From: Amycolatopsis aidingensis
Lineage (GTDB): Bacteria > Actinomycetota > Actinomycetes > Mycobacteriales > Pseudonocardiaceae
Direction of reading: 5' to 3'
NCBI RefSeq assembly: GCF_018885265.1
Contig: NZ_CP076538.1
Location: 5,058,001-5,122,000, forward strand
DNA: 64,000 nt
Shown here: positions 1 through 9,038 of the stretch, one piece after another
How the letters are laid out: the number at the start of each line of letters is the position of its first letter
Numbering within the stretch: position 1 is the first letter of the stretch
Notes under the pieces: generated by a model
Database searches by the model: none
The model's input: the letters and a program-made list of their open reading frames with translations, nothing else
Told to the model about the DNA's origin: nothing
Made by a program: the position numbers and the translations under genes

Positions 1-3000
1 GACACCGTTGCGGCGCGCCGGGGATCACCGGTGACGCGCACGCGACCGATCCGGGTCACCCGCAGCCACCTCCGGTCATCCGGATCGCCTGCCAGGGCGG
101 CCGGCGCGCGCACGCACGCCTCACCGAGGTCGGGATGCAGGGTGAAGCCGGACCGTTTCGCGTCACCGGGGTGCGTCACCTCGGCCAGCACCGCCCCGGC
201 GACCGGACCGGTTGGCGTCCCACCGGTCGTCGCGGTCGCGGCGGCGTAGCATTCCCACTCCCCGCCGCGGCGAGCGGACACCGACAGCTCGACCTCGCCT
301 GCCCGGACCGGGGTCGCCGAAACCGACACCTCGGTGTGCTCGGCCAGCGGCAGCGGCCGGTGCAGCACGACTTCCCGCAGTTCGTGGCTTTCCGCGCCGG
401 GCAACGAATCCGCGGCCGCCGCCAGCATCAGCTCGACGAACGCGGCACCGGGCAGTATCGGCACCTCGTGCGCGGTGTGCGCGGCCAGCCACGGGTGCGC
501 GGCCAGCCCCACCTCGGCAGGCCACACCCGCCGGTCGGTCCCCGGCACCTCGACCGGCTCGCCGAGGAACGGGTGCCCGGTCCGGCCGGGTGACGGCACC
601 GGATCCGCCCAGTACTCCCGGTGCTCCCACACCGGTGGCGGCAGGTCGATCACCTCGCGGTCCGGGTAGCGCGCGCGCAGCACCTCCGGCCTGCCGTGCG
701 GGTACAGCGCGGCCAGCGCGGCCGCGAACCCGTCGTCTGCGTCCTCCGGATCGCGGTGCAGCGTCGGGATCAACGTGAGGTCCCCGGCACCGCACCCCTT
801 CGCCGTCTGCTCGACCGCCACCAGGGTCACCGGATGTGGCGAGATCTCCACGAACAACCGGTGCCCTTCGGCCAGTGCGGCGCCGATCGCCTGGGTGAAC
901 CGCACCGGCCTGCGCAGGTTCGCCGCCCAGTAACCGGCGTCGAAGGCCGGTCGCGTCCTGGGGTCGGCCAGCACGCTGGAGTAGCACGTGGTGCCGGGCG
1001 GGATCGCCTCCGGCGTGGGGCGGAGACCGGTCAGAGCCGTGGTGAACCGGTCGAGCAGCGGCTCGACCGCCGCGGAGTGCCCCGCGACGCCGGTCGGCAC
1101 GGTCCTGGCCAGCCCGCCACCGGCCTCCACCCGCGCCACCAGCGCGCGCACCTGCTCGGCGGGGCCGCTGACCGTGCACTGCGCAGGCGAGGCGTACACC
1201 GCGACGGTGATCCCGGGAAAGTCGTCGGCGAGCTCGTCCAGTTCGCCGGGCGCGAGTTCCACGACGGCCATCGCGCCCGCGCCTTCGGCCTGCAACTCGT
1301 CGAGCACCGCGGTCCGGTGCACCATCACGCGCAGCCCCTCAGCCGGTTCCAGTGCCCCGACCGCGACCGCCGCGGCCACCTCCCCCATCGAGTGGCCGAT
1401 CACCGCGGCCGGACGCACGCCGTAGGCGCGCCACAACCGGGCCAGCGCGACCTGCATGCCGAACAGGGCGAACTGCTGGCTCGACAGCGGCCCGGCCGCC
1501 GCATCCTCCGCCAGCAGCAGGGACAGCTCGACACCGGCGACCTCGCGGAACACGCCGTCCAGTTCGGTGACGGCCTCGGCGAACGCCGGTTCCTCGGCCA
1601 GCAGCCGTCGCGCCATGCCCGGCCACTGCGAACCGTAACCGGAGAACACGAACACCGGGCCGCTGTCCGTACCGGCCGGTGTCGCGGTGAACACCGACCG
1701 GTGCGGCTGCCCTTCGGCCAGCGCCCGCAGCCGTTCGCACAGCTGGCCGGTATTCCGCGCGGGTACCGCGGCCCCTGCCTGCGCGCCGTCTTCCTCGGCA
1801 TGGGCCAGCGCCGCGGCGAGCACGGCGATGTCGGGGTGCGCATCCTCCGGTCCGTCCAGCCAGTCGGCCAGCGCCCGCGCGCGGGCGCGCAACCGCGCCG
1901 GGGACCGGCCGGACAGGGCGACCACCTCCGCGCGTCCCGGCGAAACCGGGCCCCGTGGCCTGGTACCACCGGTGGGCTGCCACTCCTCCAGCACGACGTG
2001 CGCGTTGGTGCCGCCGAAGCCGAACGAGGACACCCCGGCCCGCGCGATCCCCGGGTAGCGCGGCCACTCGGTGTTCTCGGTGACCACTTCCAGCCGTGCC
2101 CCCGCGAAGTCGATGTGCGGGCTGGGTGCGGTGAAGTTCAGGCTCGGCGGGATCCGCGAGTGCCACAGGCTCAGCACCACCTTGATCAGTCCGGCGATGC
2201 CGGCCGCGCCCTCTAGGTGGCCGAGGTTGGACTTCACCGAGCCGATCAGCAACGGCCGCCGCGCTGGGCGCCCCGCACCGAGCACGGAGGCCAGCGCCCC
2301 GGCCTCGATCGGATCACCGAGCGAGGTCCCCGTGCCGTGCGCCTCGACGTAGTCCACCGCGGGTGTGCGCACCCCGGCACGCTGGTACGCGCGGGAAAGG
2401 AGCCGTTGCTGCGCGGCGGGATTCGGTGCGATCAACCCGTTGGACCTGCCGTCCGAGTTCACCGTGCCGCCCTTGATCAAGGCGAGGATCCGGTCACCGT
2501 CGCGGCGGGCGTCCTCGAGCCGCTTGAGCACCACGACGCCGCACCCCTCACCGCGCACGATGCCGTCGGCTGCGGCGTCGAACGGTTTGCACCGACCGTC
2601 GGCGGCAAGCAGGCCCGCCCGCTGGAAGTTCGCCGTGATCGCCGGGGACAGCAGCAGGTTCACCCCGCCCACCACGGCGGTGGAGGCATCGCCATCGGCC
2701 AGCGCCCGCGCCGCCAGGTTCACCGCGACCAGCGAGGAGGAGCACGCGGTGTCGACGGTCATGCTCGGGCCGTGCGCGCCGAGGGCGTAGGACACCCGGT
2801 TGGCCGTCACCGAGGCCGCCGCGCCCGTGGCCGACCAGGCGTCGACGCGGTCAAGGTCGGTCATGGTCAGCTGGGCGTACTCGGCCGCGGACAGGCCGAC
2901 GAACACCCCGCAGTCGGTGCCCCGCAGGGACGCCGCCGGGATGCCCGCGTGCGCCAGCGCCTCCCAGGTCACCTCGAGCAGCAGCCGTTGCTGCGGATCC

Positions 3001-3527
3001 ATCACCTCGGCCTCATCGGGGCTGATCCCGAAGAACTCGGCGTCGAACCCGGCGACATCGTCGAGGAATCCGCCCTGCCTCGGCAGGTCGTGGTCAGTGA
3101 CGTCCGGGACGAACCGCTCCCAACGTCCGGCGGGAACCTCGCCGATGCCGTCCCTCCCGCCGGTCAGCAGCCGCCAGAACCCGGCCGGGGTGGCCGCTCC
3201 GGGAAACCGGCAGCCGAGGCCGACGACCGCGACCGGCCCTTCGTGCGCGTCGGGCACGGACGGATCGAAACCACCGGCGTCGAGGGATTGGGGCCCGGCG
3301 GCGAGGGCCTTGGCCAGTTCGCCGATCGTCGGCGCGGTCCACACCAGGGTGGCCGGCAGTTCCCGGCCGAGCAGCTCACCCGCCTGTGCCGCGATCGCCA
3401 CCGCGTTCCGGGACGAGACACCGAGGTCCCGCAACGGCCGGTCCACATCCCGCTCGGTGACCTGGCCGCTCGACCCGGCGGCAAGCCGCTCGAGCAACCA
3501 GGCTCGCCACTCGGCCTCGCTGTTCAT
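1..3527 (-). CDS. Modular type I polyketide synthase, ACP-KS-AT-DH..., 3' part outside the window
   Basis: Only the first 1175 codons are inside the window. Domains in order: an ACP-like segment (residues about 5-75, probable phosphopantetheine Ser39 in GVSSRNAV), a ketosynthase (about 95-520, Cys262 in DTACSSS, with EAHGTGT and NLGHLEG), an acyltransferase (about 600-930, Ser713 in GHSMGE), and the start of a dehydratase (His1017 in HTAHEVPILPG). The AT selectivity position reads VAGHS rather than HAFH or YASH, so the extender unit cannot be called. The DH motif has Glu where Gly is usual. An N-terminal ACP ahead of the KS is known from Pks13 and PpsA, which take an acyl starter from a FAAL ligase; a similar loading role here is inference. 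The ATG overlaps the stop of the upstream exporter gene (ATGA), and AAGGAG lies upstream. Confidence 0.93.
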   Translation of the reverse strand, partial: MNSEAEWRAWLLERLAAGSSGQVTERDVDRPLRDLGVSSRNAVAIAAQAGELLGRELPATLVWTAPTIGELAKALAAGPQSLDAGGFDPSVPDAHEGPVAVVGLGCRFPGAATPAGFWRLLTGGRDGIGEVPAGRWERFVPDVTDHDLPRQGGFLDDVAGFDAEFFGISPDEAEVMDPQQRLLLEVTWEALAHAGIPAASLRGTDCGVFVGLSAAEYAQLTMTDLDRVDAWSATGAAASVTANRVSYALGAHGPSMTVDTACSSSLVAVNLAARALADGDASTAVVGGVNLLLSPAITANFQRAGLLAADGRCKPFDAAADGIVRGEGCGVVVLKRLEDARRDGDRILALIKGGTVNSDGRSNGLIAPNPAAQQRLLSRAYQRAGVRTPAVDYVEAHGTGTSLGDPIEAGALASVLGAGRPARRPLLIGSVKSNLGHLEGAAGIAGLIKVVLSLWHSRIPPSLNFTAPSPHIDFAGARLEVVTENTEWPRYPGIARAGVSSFGFGGTNAHVVLEEWQPTGGTRPRGPVSPGRAEVVALSGRSPARLRARARALADWLDGPEDAHPDIAVLAAALAHAEEDGAQAGAAVPARNTGQLCERLRALAEGQPHRSVFTATPAGTDSGPVFVFSGYGSQWPGMARRLLAEEPAFAEAVTELDGVFREVAGVELSLLLAEDAAAGPLSSQQFALFGMQVALARLWRAYGVRPAAVIGHSMGEVAAAVAVGALEPAEGLRVMVHRTAVLDELQAEGAGAMAVVELAPGELDELADDFPGITVAVYASPAQCTVSGPAEQVRALVARVEAGGGLARTVPTGVAGHSAAVEPLLDRFTTALTGLRPTPEAIPPGTTCYSSVLADPRTRPAFDAGYWAANLRRPVRFTQAIGAALAEGHRLFVEISPHPVTLVAVEQTAKGCGAGDLTLIPTLHRDPEDADDGFAAALAALYPHGRPEVLRARYPDREVIDLPPPVWEHREYWADPVPSPGRTGHPFLGEPVEVPGTDRRVWPAEVGLAAHPWLAAHTAHEVPILPGAAFVELMLAAAADSLPGAESHELREVVLHRPLPLAEHTEVSVSATPVRAGEVELSVSARRGGEWECYAAATATTGGTPTGPVAGAVLAEVTHPGDAKRSGFTLHPDLGEACVRAPAALAGDPDDRRWLRVTRIGRVRVTGDPRRAATV

Positions 3528-4978
3528 GTTCCCTCACACTCCTTGGACGGCATCGATTGCACGGCGGGCCGGGGCCGCAGCACGACGAGTGCGAGCGCCG
3601 CGCCCGCGACCTGCAGCACCGCCGCAACCAGCAGTCCCGCGGCATACCCCGCGGCCAGCGCCGGGCCGTCGGCCGCGCCCGCGGCGCTCTCACCGGCCCG
3701 CACCGAGGTGAGCACGATCCCGATCAGCACGACCCCGAACGCGCTGGACAGTTCCCGCGACGCGGTGAGCACGCCGGAGGCGGTACCGGTGTCGTCCTCG
3801 CCGATCCGGTCCAGTGCGTGCCCGGTGATCGGCGCGGTGAACGCCGACCCGACCCCGGCAAGCACCAACCCGGCCAACCGGGGTGCCATCGCGGTCTCGC
3901 CGTTCACCACGGCGAGCTGCACCAGACCGGCTGCCAGCACCAGCAGCCCGAGACACACCGCGCGATGCGGCCCGAGCGCCCTGGTCACCGCCGGTACGAG
4001 CGGGGTCGCACAGATCACCGCGCCGGCCACCACGACCAGTGGCAGCCCGGCCTCCTCCGGCCCCATCCCCAGGAACTCCTGGTACACCAACGGGGTGAAG
4101 AACACGATCCCGCTGATCCCCAGCCCCCACAGCAAGATCAGCGCGTTCGCGCCGAGGAACACCCGGTTCGCCCGCAGCCGCGCCGGGACGAGTGGCGTGC
4201 CGGCGCGTCGCTCGCTCAGCACGAAGGCGAGCAGTCCGAGCAGCCCGGCGCCGCCGAGGACGCCCGTGCTGACGACACCACCCGAGGTCACCACGGCCGC
4301 GGTGAGCAGCACCAGGCTGATCGTCACCAGCACCGTCGCGCCCAGCCGCACCGGCACGCCGGAGCGGACCGGCTCGTCCCGGCTGGTGCGCGTCAGCAGG
4401 AACCACGCCGCGCAGACGAACGGCAGGTTACTGAGGAATATCCAGCTCCAGTGCAGGTGTTCGGCGAGCGCGCCACCGAGCCACGGCCCCAGCGCGAGTG
4501 CACAGGCGAGCGCGGCGGTCCACACCGCGATGGCGATCTTTCGCCCGGATTCCGGCAGTTTGGTACGGATCAGGCTGAGCGTCCCCGGCACGATGAAAGC
4601 GGCCGCGATGCCCTGCGTCACCCTGGCCGTGAGCAGCAGCTCGGGCGATCGAGCCACACCGCCGAGCAGTGCTCCGGCCGCGAACACCGCGCACCCGGCG
4701 AGCAGGGTGCGGCGGCGTCCGATCCGGTCGATCAGCGCGCCCGCGGCCAGCAGCAGCCCGGCGTACGGAAGCATGTAGCCGATGCTGATCCACTGCAGCG
4801 TGGTCAGATTCAGCCCCAGCTCCCTGCCGATCGACGGCGCGGCGGCCGCGACGATCGTGTTGTCCAATGTGGTCACGAATCCCACGAGCGCGACCACGGC
4901 CATGATCGCCGGAGTACGAATGTCCTGACCGTCCGGACCCACAGCTTCCCGGCCGGACAGGGCAGGCGGGGTAGTCAC
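3524..4978 (-). CDS. MFS drug/metabolite exporter, DHA2 (14-TM) type
   Basis: This 484-residue integral membrane protein has the DHA2 hallmark LDNTIVAAAAPSIGREL in the first helix, motif A (GALIDRIGRRRTLLAG) between helices 2 and 3, and an antiporter-type ALGPWLGG motif in helix 5. The family exports drugs or secondary metabolites using the proton gradient. I chose the GTG at 4978 because it overlaps the stop of the desaturase gene (GTGA); an upstream in-frame start would read far into the desaturase gene. Its own stop overlaps the PKS start (ATGA). The position in the operon suggests export of the PKS product or an intermediate, which is inference. Confidence 0.88.
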   Translation of the reverse strand: MTTPPALSGREAVGPDGQDIRTPAIMAVVALVGFVTTLDNTIVAAAAPSIGRELGLNLTTLQWISIGYMLPYAGLLLAAGALIDRIGRRRTLLAGCAVFAAGALLGGVARSPELLLTARVTQGIAAAFIVPGTLSLIRTKLPESGRKIAIAVWTAALACALALGPWLGGALAEHLHWSWIFLSNLPFVCAAWFLLTRTSRDEPVRSGVPVRLGATVLVTISLVLLTAAVVTSGGVVSTGVLGGAGLLGLLAFVLSERRAGTPLVPARLRANRVFLGANALILLWGLGISGIVFFTPLVYQEFLGMGPEEAGLPLVVVAGAVICATPLVPAVTRALGPHRAVCLGLLVLAAGLVQLAVVNGETAMAPRLAGLVLAGVGSAFTAPITGHALDRIGEDDTGTASGVLTASRELSSAFGVVLIGIVLTSVRAGESAAGAADGPALAAGYAAGLLVAAVLQVAGAALALVVLRPRPAVQSMPSKECEGT

Positions 4979-6120
4979 GCCGCCTCCGCGCCCCGGGCGC
5001 CGGACAGCGCCCGCAACCTGGTCCGGCGGGCCGCGCCGGCAGGCATCCGGTCCCTGGACGGTGGCAGGGCGAGCCGGAAGATCTTCTTCCACACGCTGCC
5101 GACCTGCCTGCCGAGCGGGCCGGTGTTGTAGCCGAGGCCGTAGCGCTCACAGATCTCCCGGATCCGTGGCGCGATCTGCTGGTAGCGCCGCGCCGGGATG
5201 TCCGGGAACAGGTGGTGCTCGATCTGGAAGCTCAGGTTCCCGGTCATCAGGTGAAACAGCTTTCCGCCTTCGATGTTGGCGGAGCCGAGCATCTGCCGGT
5301 AGTACCACTGGCCTGGTGTCTCGTTGGCGCATTCCTCCTCGGTGAAGTCCGCGACCCCGTCCGGGAAGTGCCCGCAGAAGATGATGCTGAACGCCCACAG
5401 GTTGCGCACCAGGTTCGCGGTGGCGTTCCCGGTGAGGGTTGCCAGCGCGCCGGGCCCGCTCAGCAGCGGGAACAGCAGGTAGTCCTTGATGGCCTGCTTG
5501 CCGCCCTTCTGCCACATCCGGCGCCGCAGCCCCCTGGTCTCCGACCACTTCCGGCGCCCGGACATGATCCGGTCGATCTCGAGGTCGTGCAGCATCACGC
5601 CCCATTCGAAGGCGACCATCAACACGAACGCGTACACCGGGTTGCCGAGGTAGTACGGGCGCCATCGCTGCGCGTCGATCATGCGCAGCAGGCCGTACCC
5701 GATATCGCGGTCCTTGCCGAGAATGTTGGTGAACGTGTGGTGCACATAGTTGTGCGTATGCCGCCATTGCTCGGAAGGGCAGACGGTGTCCCATTCGAAC
5801 ATCTTCGAGTTCAGGGCCGGATCGCCCATCCAGTCGTACTGGCCGTGCATGACGTTGTGACCGATCTCCATGTTGTCCAGGATCTTGGAGATCGACAGCG
5901 CCGCGGTCCCTGCCAGCCAGGCGGGTGGAAACCAGCCTGCCCAGAGCAACGCGCGGCCGAGGAACTCGAACCGCTGCTGCAGCGTGACGACGCGGCGGAT
6001 GTAGGCCGCGTCCCGCTCGCCGAGGTCGGCGACCAGTTCCCTGCGGATCGCGTCGAGCTCCCGGCCGAGCTCGTCGAGCTGCTCGGGGCTGAGTTGTGGG
6101 ATACGTGCTCGGGTAGCCAT
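4975..6120 (-). CDS. Membrane fatty acid desaturase, DesA3-like
   Basis: This 381-residue protein has the three histidine boxes of acyl-lipid/acyl-CoA desaturases: HNVMH at about residues 88-92, HTHNYVHH at about 121-128, and QIEHH near 300. It also has hydrophobic segments between them. These boxes bind the di-iron centre that introduces a cis double bond with O2 and electrons from a reductase. The neighbouring ferredoxin-reductase-like gene is the expected electron donor: M. tuberculosis DesA3 works with the adjacent Rv3230c in the same way. The start is ATG preceded by GGAAAG. Substrate and double-bond position cannot be read from sequence; a role in making an unsaturated starter for the PKS is inference. 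Confidence 0.92.
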   Translation of the reverse strand: MATRARIPQLSPEQLDELGRELDAIRRELVADLGERDAAYIRRVVTLQQRFEFLGRALLWAGWFPPAWLAGTAALSISKILDNMEIGHNVMHGQYDWMGDPALNSKMFEWDTVCPSEQWRHTHNYVHHTFTNILGKDRDIGYGLLRMIDAQRWRPYYLGNPVYAFVLMVAFEWGVMLHDLEIDRIMSGRRKWSETRGLRRRMWQKGGKQAIKDYLLFPLLSGPGALATLTGNATANLVRNLWAFSIIFCGHFPDGVADFTEEECANETPGQWYYRQMLGSANIEGGKLFHLMTGNLSFQIEHHLFPDIPARRYQQIAPRIREICERYGLGYNTGPLGRQVGSVWKKIFRLALPPSRDRMPAGAARRTRLRALSGARGAEAA

Positions 6121-6155
6121 TGTCGCTTTCCTTGCCGGTTACGTGTTTCGACGGC

Positions 6156-7259
6156 TCACATGTCCAGCTCGACGTCGCCGCAGGGCGCGGTGATACACAA
6201 CTGGATCCGCTCCCCTGGCTCGGCGGTGACCGTCCCGTTGAGTACATTGCGGATCGCGCCGCTGGACTTGACGCTGGTACAGGTGTGGCAGATGCCCATC
6301 CGGCAGCCGTACTCCGGGCTCAGACCGGCCGCCTCGGCCTGCTCCAGCAACGTGCGCCCGTCGCAGGGCGCGCTGATGCCGCTGCGCACGAACCGGATCT
6401 CGCCGACGGCCTCCCCGGTGCCGGTGACCGGGGCAGGCGTGGCGAACCGTTCGACCAGCAGCCGGTCGCCGATCCCCTCGGCCAGCCACAGCGCCCCGAC
6501 CGCGTCCAGCAACGAGGCCGGGCCGCAGGCGTAGCACAGCGCGTCGGCGTAGTCGGGAGCCGTCGCCGCAAGGTGATCCCGGCCGAACCGCCCGTGCCTG
6601 CGGGGATAGGTCTCGGCCAGGGTGAACCGCGGATGGGCCGCGGCGAGGTCGGTCAGCTCCTCGTGGTAGATCACGTCCTCGGGTCCGGCCGCGTAGTGCA
6701 GGAAAGTGATCCGGCCGGGATACCGCCGGTCGATGAGGGTGCGCAAGATGGACATCACCGGGGTGATGCCGCTGCCGCCGCTGATCAGCAGGATGTGCCC
6801 TGGCAGTTCGTCCGGCAACACGAACTCGCCCTCGGCCTGGGAGAGCACCACGATCTGGCCGGGCAGGGCCTTCCGCTTGAGGAAACCGGACACCGTACCG
6901 GCAGGGTTCACCTTCGCGCTGATCTCGATCAGGCCGTCCGCGCGGTGTTGCGAGCTGGCCACCGAGAAGCACCGGGTGCGGCGCACACCGTCGATCTCGA
7001 CGGCGAGCCGCACGTACTGGCCTGCTCGCGCGCCCTGCCAGTTCGCGTTGGGCCGCAAGGTCAGCGTGACGCTGTCCGGCGTGTGATGCGCGACCGCGAC
7101 GATGGCGGCGCGTACCTCCCCGACCGACCACAGCGGGTTGAAAAGGCCGAGGTAACGATCGACACCGTGCGGCACGGTCAGGGCCGTGACCACCCGGGAA
7201 CTCAACACTCTGCGTGCCCGGCGCCAGCCCGCTCGGGCGAAACTCGGATTCGGCACCAC
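6156..7259 (-). CDS. Ferredoxin reductase-like electron donor for the desaturase (FAD/NAD(P)H/2Fe-2S)
   Basis: The protein has an FNR-type flavin domain (RCFSVAS for FAD, ISGGSGITPV for NAD(P)H) and a C-terminal plant-type 2Fe-2S domain with YGCRMGICHTC plus a distal cysteine in IQLCIT. This is the architecture of Rv3230c, the oxidoreductase partner of DesA3. I chose the GTG at 7259 (367 residues) because GGAG sits six bases upstream; a start at 7331 (391 residues) is possible but has no ribosome site. It lies 35 bases upstream of the desaturase gene, so the two are almost certainly co-transcribed. Confidence 0.87.
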   Translation of the reverse strand: MVPNPSFARAGWRRARRVLSSRVVTALTVPHGVDRYLGLFNPLWSVGEVRAAIVAVAHHTPDSVTLTLRPNANWQGARAGQYVRLAVEIDGVRRTRCFSVASSQHRADGLIEISAKVNPAGTVSGFLKRKALPGQIVVLSQAEGEFVLPDELPGHILLISGGSGITPVMSILRTLIDRRYPGRITFLHYAAGPEDVIYHEELTDLAAAHPRFTLAETYPRRHGRFGRDHLAATAPDYADALCYACGPASLLDAVGALWLAEGIGDRLLVERFATPAPVTGTGEAVGEIRFVRSGISAPCDGRTLLEQAEAAGLSPEYGCRMGICHTCTSVKSSGAIRNVLNGTVTAEPGERIQLCITAPCGDVELDM

Positions 7260-7346
7260 GTCGTGCTCCAGGATTCCGTGGCCGATGCGGTGGTGCCGGG
7301 TCGGGCAGGGACTACTGGCGCCCGGCACCACCGCACGGTCACATGG

Positions 7347-8576
7347 TCAGAACTTCCCGCAGTTGTCGGTCGCGGGTTCGCCGGACAGCCGGTCGGCCAG
7401 CCAGTTCGCGGAGTTGGACATGGCCGCAGGGACGCCTCCGACATGCGCGAAGGCCGGGGGCGCAGGCAGGTCCTTGAACTGCACCGTCGCGCCCTGCGCG
7501 CACCAGTCCTTTGCCATCTGCTTGCCCTGGCCGTAGGGCACGATGTCATCCAGCGGGGCGTGCTCGACCAGCACCGGCGCCTCCGGCTTCCGGTTGCCGA
7601 TCTTCAGCTCCGCCAGGATGGACCTGAACGGCTCCTCACCGAGATACGCCGACACCGGCCGCCCGTCCTTGGTGAGCGTGCGGGACTGCGTGAACGGGTA
7701 CTTCAGCAACGCCTCGATCGTGCAGATGTCCCTGGCCGTGTCGTACAGCTCCTTACCTTTCTCGTTGGCGAGCTTGGTCAGGATCTCCGTCTCCGGGTAT
7801 GCGGTGTTCAAACCCACCAGTGCGAACCCGAGGAAGGCCACGGCATAGGAACCGTCAAGCGACTTGGCCAGCACCCCGAGATCCGCGGGCGGCGCACCGA
7901 CGTAGGCCCCCCGCATATCCAGCTCGGGCGCATAGTCCGGGGCCAGCTCGACCGCGGCCGCCGAGCCGCCACCACCCTGGGAGTACCCGGTGATCCCGAC
8001 CGGCCCGTCCGCGGGCAGGCCGGTGTCCGGCAGCCGCTGCGCCGCGCGGATCACGTCCAGCACCGCATGCGCCTCGGCCGCACGCATCACGTACGTGTGG
8101 TCACCTGGCGTGCCCAGTCCCTCGTAGTCGGTCTGCGCGACCGCGATTCCCTTCTCCAGCAAGGCGTTGACGAATCCGGTCTGGAACGTCGTCGAGATGT
8201 CCCCATCACCTTCGCCGGCCATGGTCTTGGACGGTGCGCACTTGTCACCGAGACCCGCGGTGAACGGGGCGTAGGCCACGATCGGCCGCTTCCCACCGCC
8301 GGTCCACGGCTTGTCCGGCACCATCACCGTGCCGGTCACCGGAATCGTCGCGCCCTTCGAGTCCCGGCTCAGATACATGATCCGGGTGGCCTGCGAACCC
8401 AGGATGAACGACGGCTGGGACTTGATCACATCACCGTTCTGCCCCGCCGGCAAGGGCGACGGCGGGGTGTAGAACGCCTCGTCGGCCCCGGCCGACGGCG
8501 CTCCGGCGACCAGGCCGACGGTCAAGGTCGTCGACGCGAGTATGGCGGTGAGCCCACGTCGAAAAGAAATTGGCAT
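7347..8576 (-). CDS. Secreted lipase, LIP family (alpha/beta hydrolase)
   Basis: The 409-residue product starts with a Sec signal peptide (a basic start, a hydrophobic stretch to about residue 30, then an Ala-rich cleavage region). It carries a nucleophile elbow GYSQGG with Ser199. The C-terminal region has a plausible acid/His pair (DDIVPYGQG and FAHVGGVPA). The overall pattern matches the secretory lipase family also found in Candida and many actinomycetes. It probably hydrolyses ester lipids outside the cell. The ATG at 8576 has GGAG seven bases upstream. It is the first gene of the minus-strand cluster, 87 bases ahead of the reductase, so it may be co-transcribed with the lipid genes. Confidence 0.88.
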   Translation of the reverse strand: MPISFRRGLTAILASTTLTVGLVAGAPSAGADEAFYTPPSPLPAGQNGDVIKSQPSFILGSQATRIMYLSRDSKGATIPVTGTVMVPDKPWTGGGKRPIVAYAPFTAGLGDKCAPSKTMAGEGDGDISTTFQTGFVNALLEKGIAVAQTDYEGLGTPGDHTYVMRAAEAHAVLDVIRAAQRLPDTGLPADGPVGITGYSQGGGGSAAAVELAPDYAPELDMRGAYVGAPPADLGVLAKSLDGSYAVAFLGFALVGLNTAYPETEILTKLANEKGKELYDTARDICTIEALLKYPFTQSRTLTKDGRPVSAYLGEEPFRSILAELKIGNRKPEAPVLVEHAPLDDIVPYGQGKQMAKDWCAQGATVQFKDLPAPPAFAHVGGVPAAMSNSANWLADRLSGEPATDNCGKF

Positions 8577-8664
8577 CACTATTCTCCATCACGAGAACCG
8601 TAAAGTATTCGACCGAGCAACTTGCCTGCGTGCCGTGAAAATAGTGCTTCGAACTATGGAAGTT

Positions 8665-8700
8665 TGTCAACACTAAACGAAGAAACCCGGCTGAGCACCG
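8665..8700 (-). promoter_or_regulatory. Candidate promoter of the lipase operon
   Basis: An AT-rich patch upstream of the lipase contains TTGACA at 8665-8670 on the minus strand, with AT-rich bases about 18-21 bases downstream that could serve as a weak -10. The flanking string TGTTGACAA recurs upstream of the subtilase gene. Confidence 0.4.
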
Positions 8701-8830
8701 AACGCGGTCCGCAGATTTTGTCACCCGACCACACATCAGAGGCTCCGACTCGACACAGAGATGACAAAGTCACCCTAGCCGCCGCGACATGCGTGCCGAC
8801 CAGGGAAGATCCATGCCACCACCGTTGACT

Positions 8831-8874
8831 CGAAGGCAGGGGAAATCGCCGAGCGGGCTCATTCCCTGCCTTCG
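8831..8874 (-). terminator. Hairpin between subtilase and lipase genes
   Basis: CGAAGGCAGGGGAA pairs with TTCCCTGCCTTCG across about 17 bases, with one bulged G. It lies 165 bases after the subtilase stop and before the lipase promoter, where a terminator is expected. There is no strong T-run. The rest of the 462-base gap (8577-9038) shows no gene. Confidence 0.5.
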
Positions 8875-9038
8875 GGAGCCCATACTGGCCGTTCGGCCGA
8901 GTGGCAGGCATCCGTAGAACTACGTACCGAGATACGTACGCTCAACCGCGTGAGCGTTTTCCGGTCCGGCACAGGCACGAACGCGACAACCGGATATTTC
9001 CCGCTCCGCGGGTCGTGCGTGGCGGCCGAATACGAAGC

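Noticed and set aside
2217..4778. Long open frame on the plus strand (853 codons) opposite the PKS and exporter genes
   Set aside because: It is antisense to genes with clear family motifs, is Arg/Pro/His-rich and has no ribosome site; it is a by-product of high GC at third codon positions.
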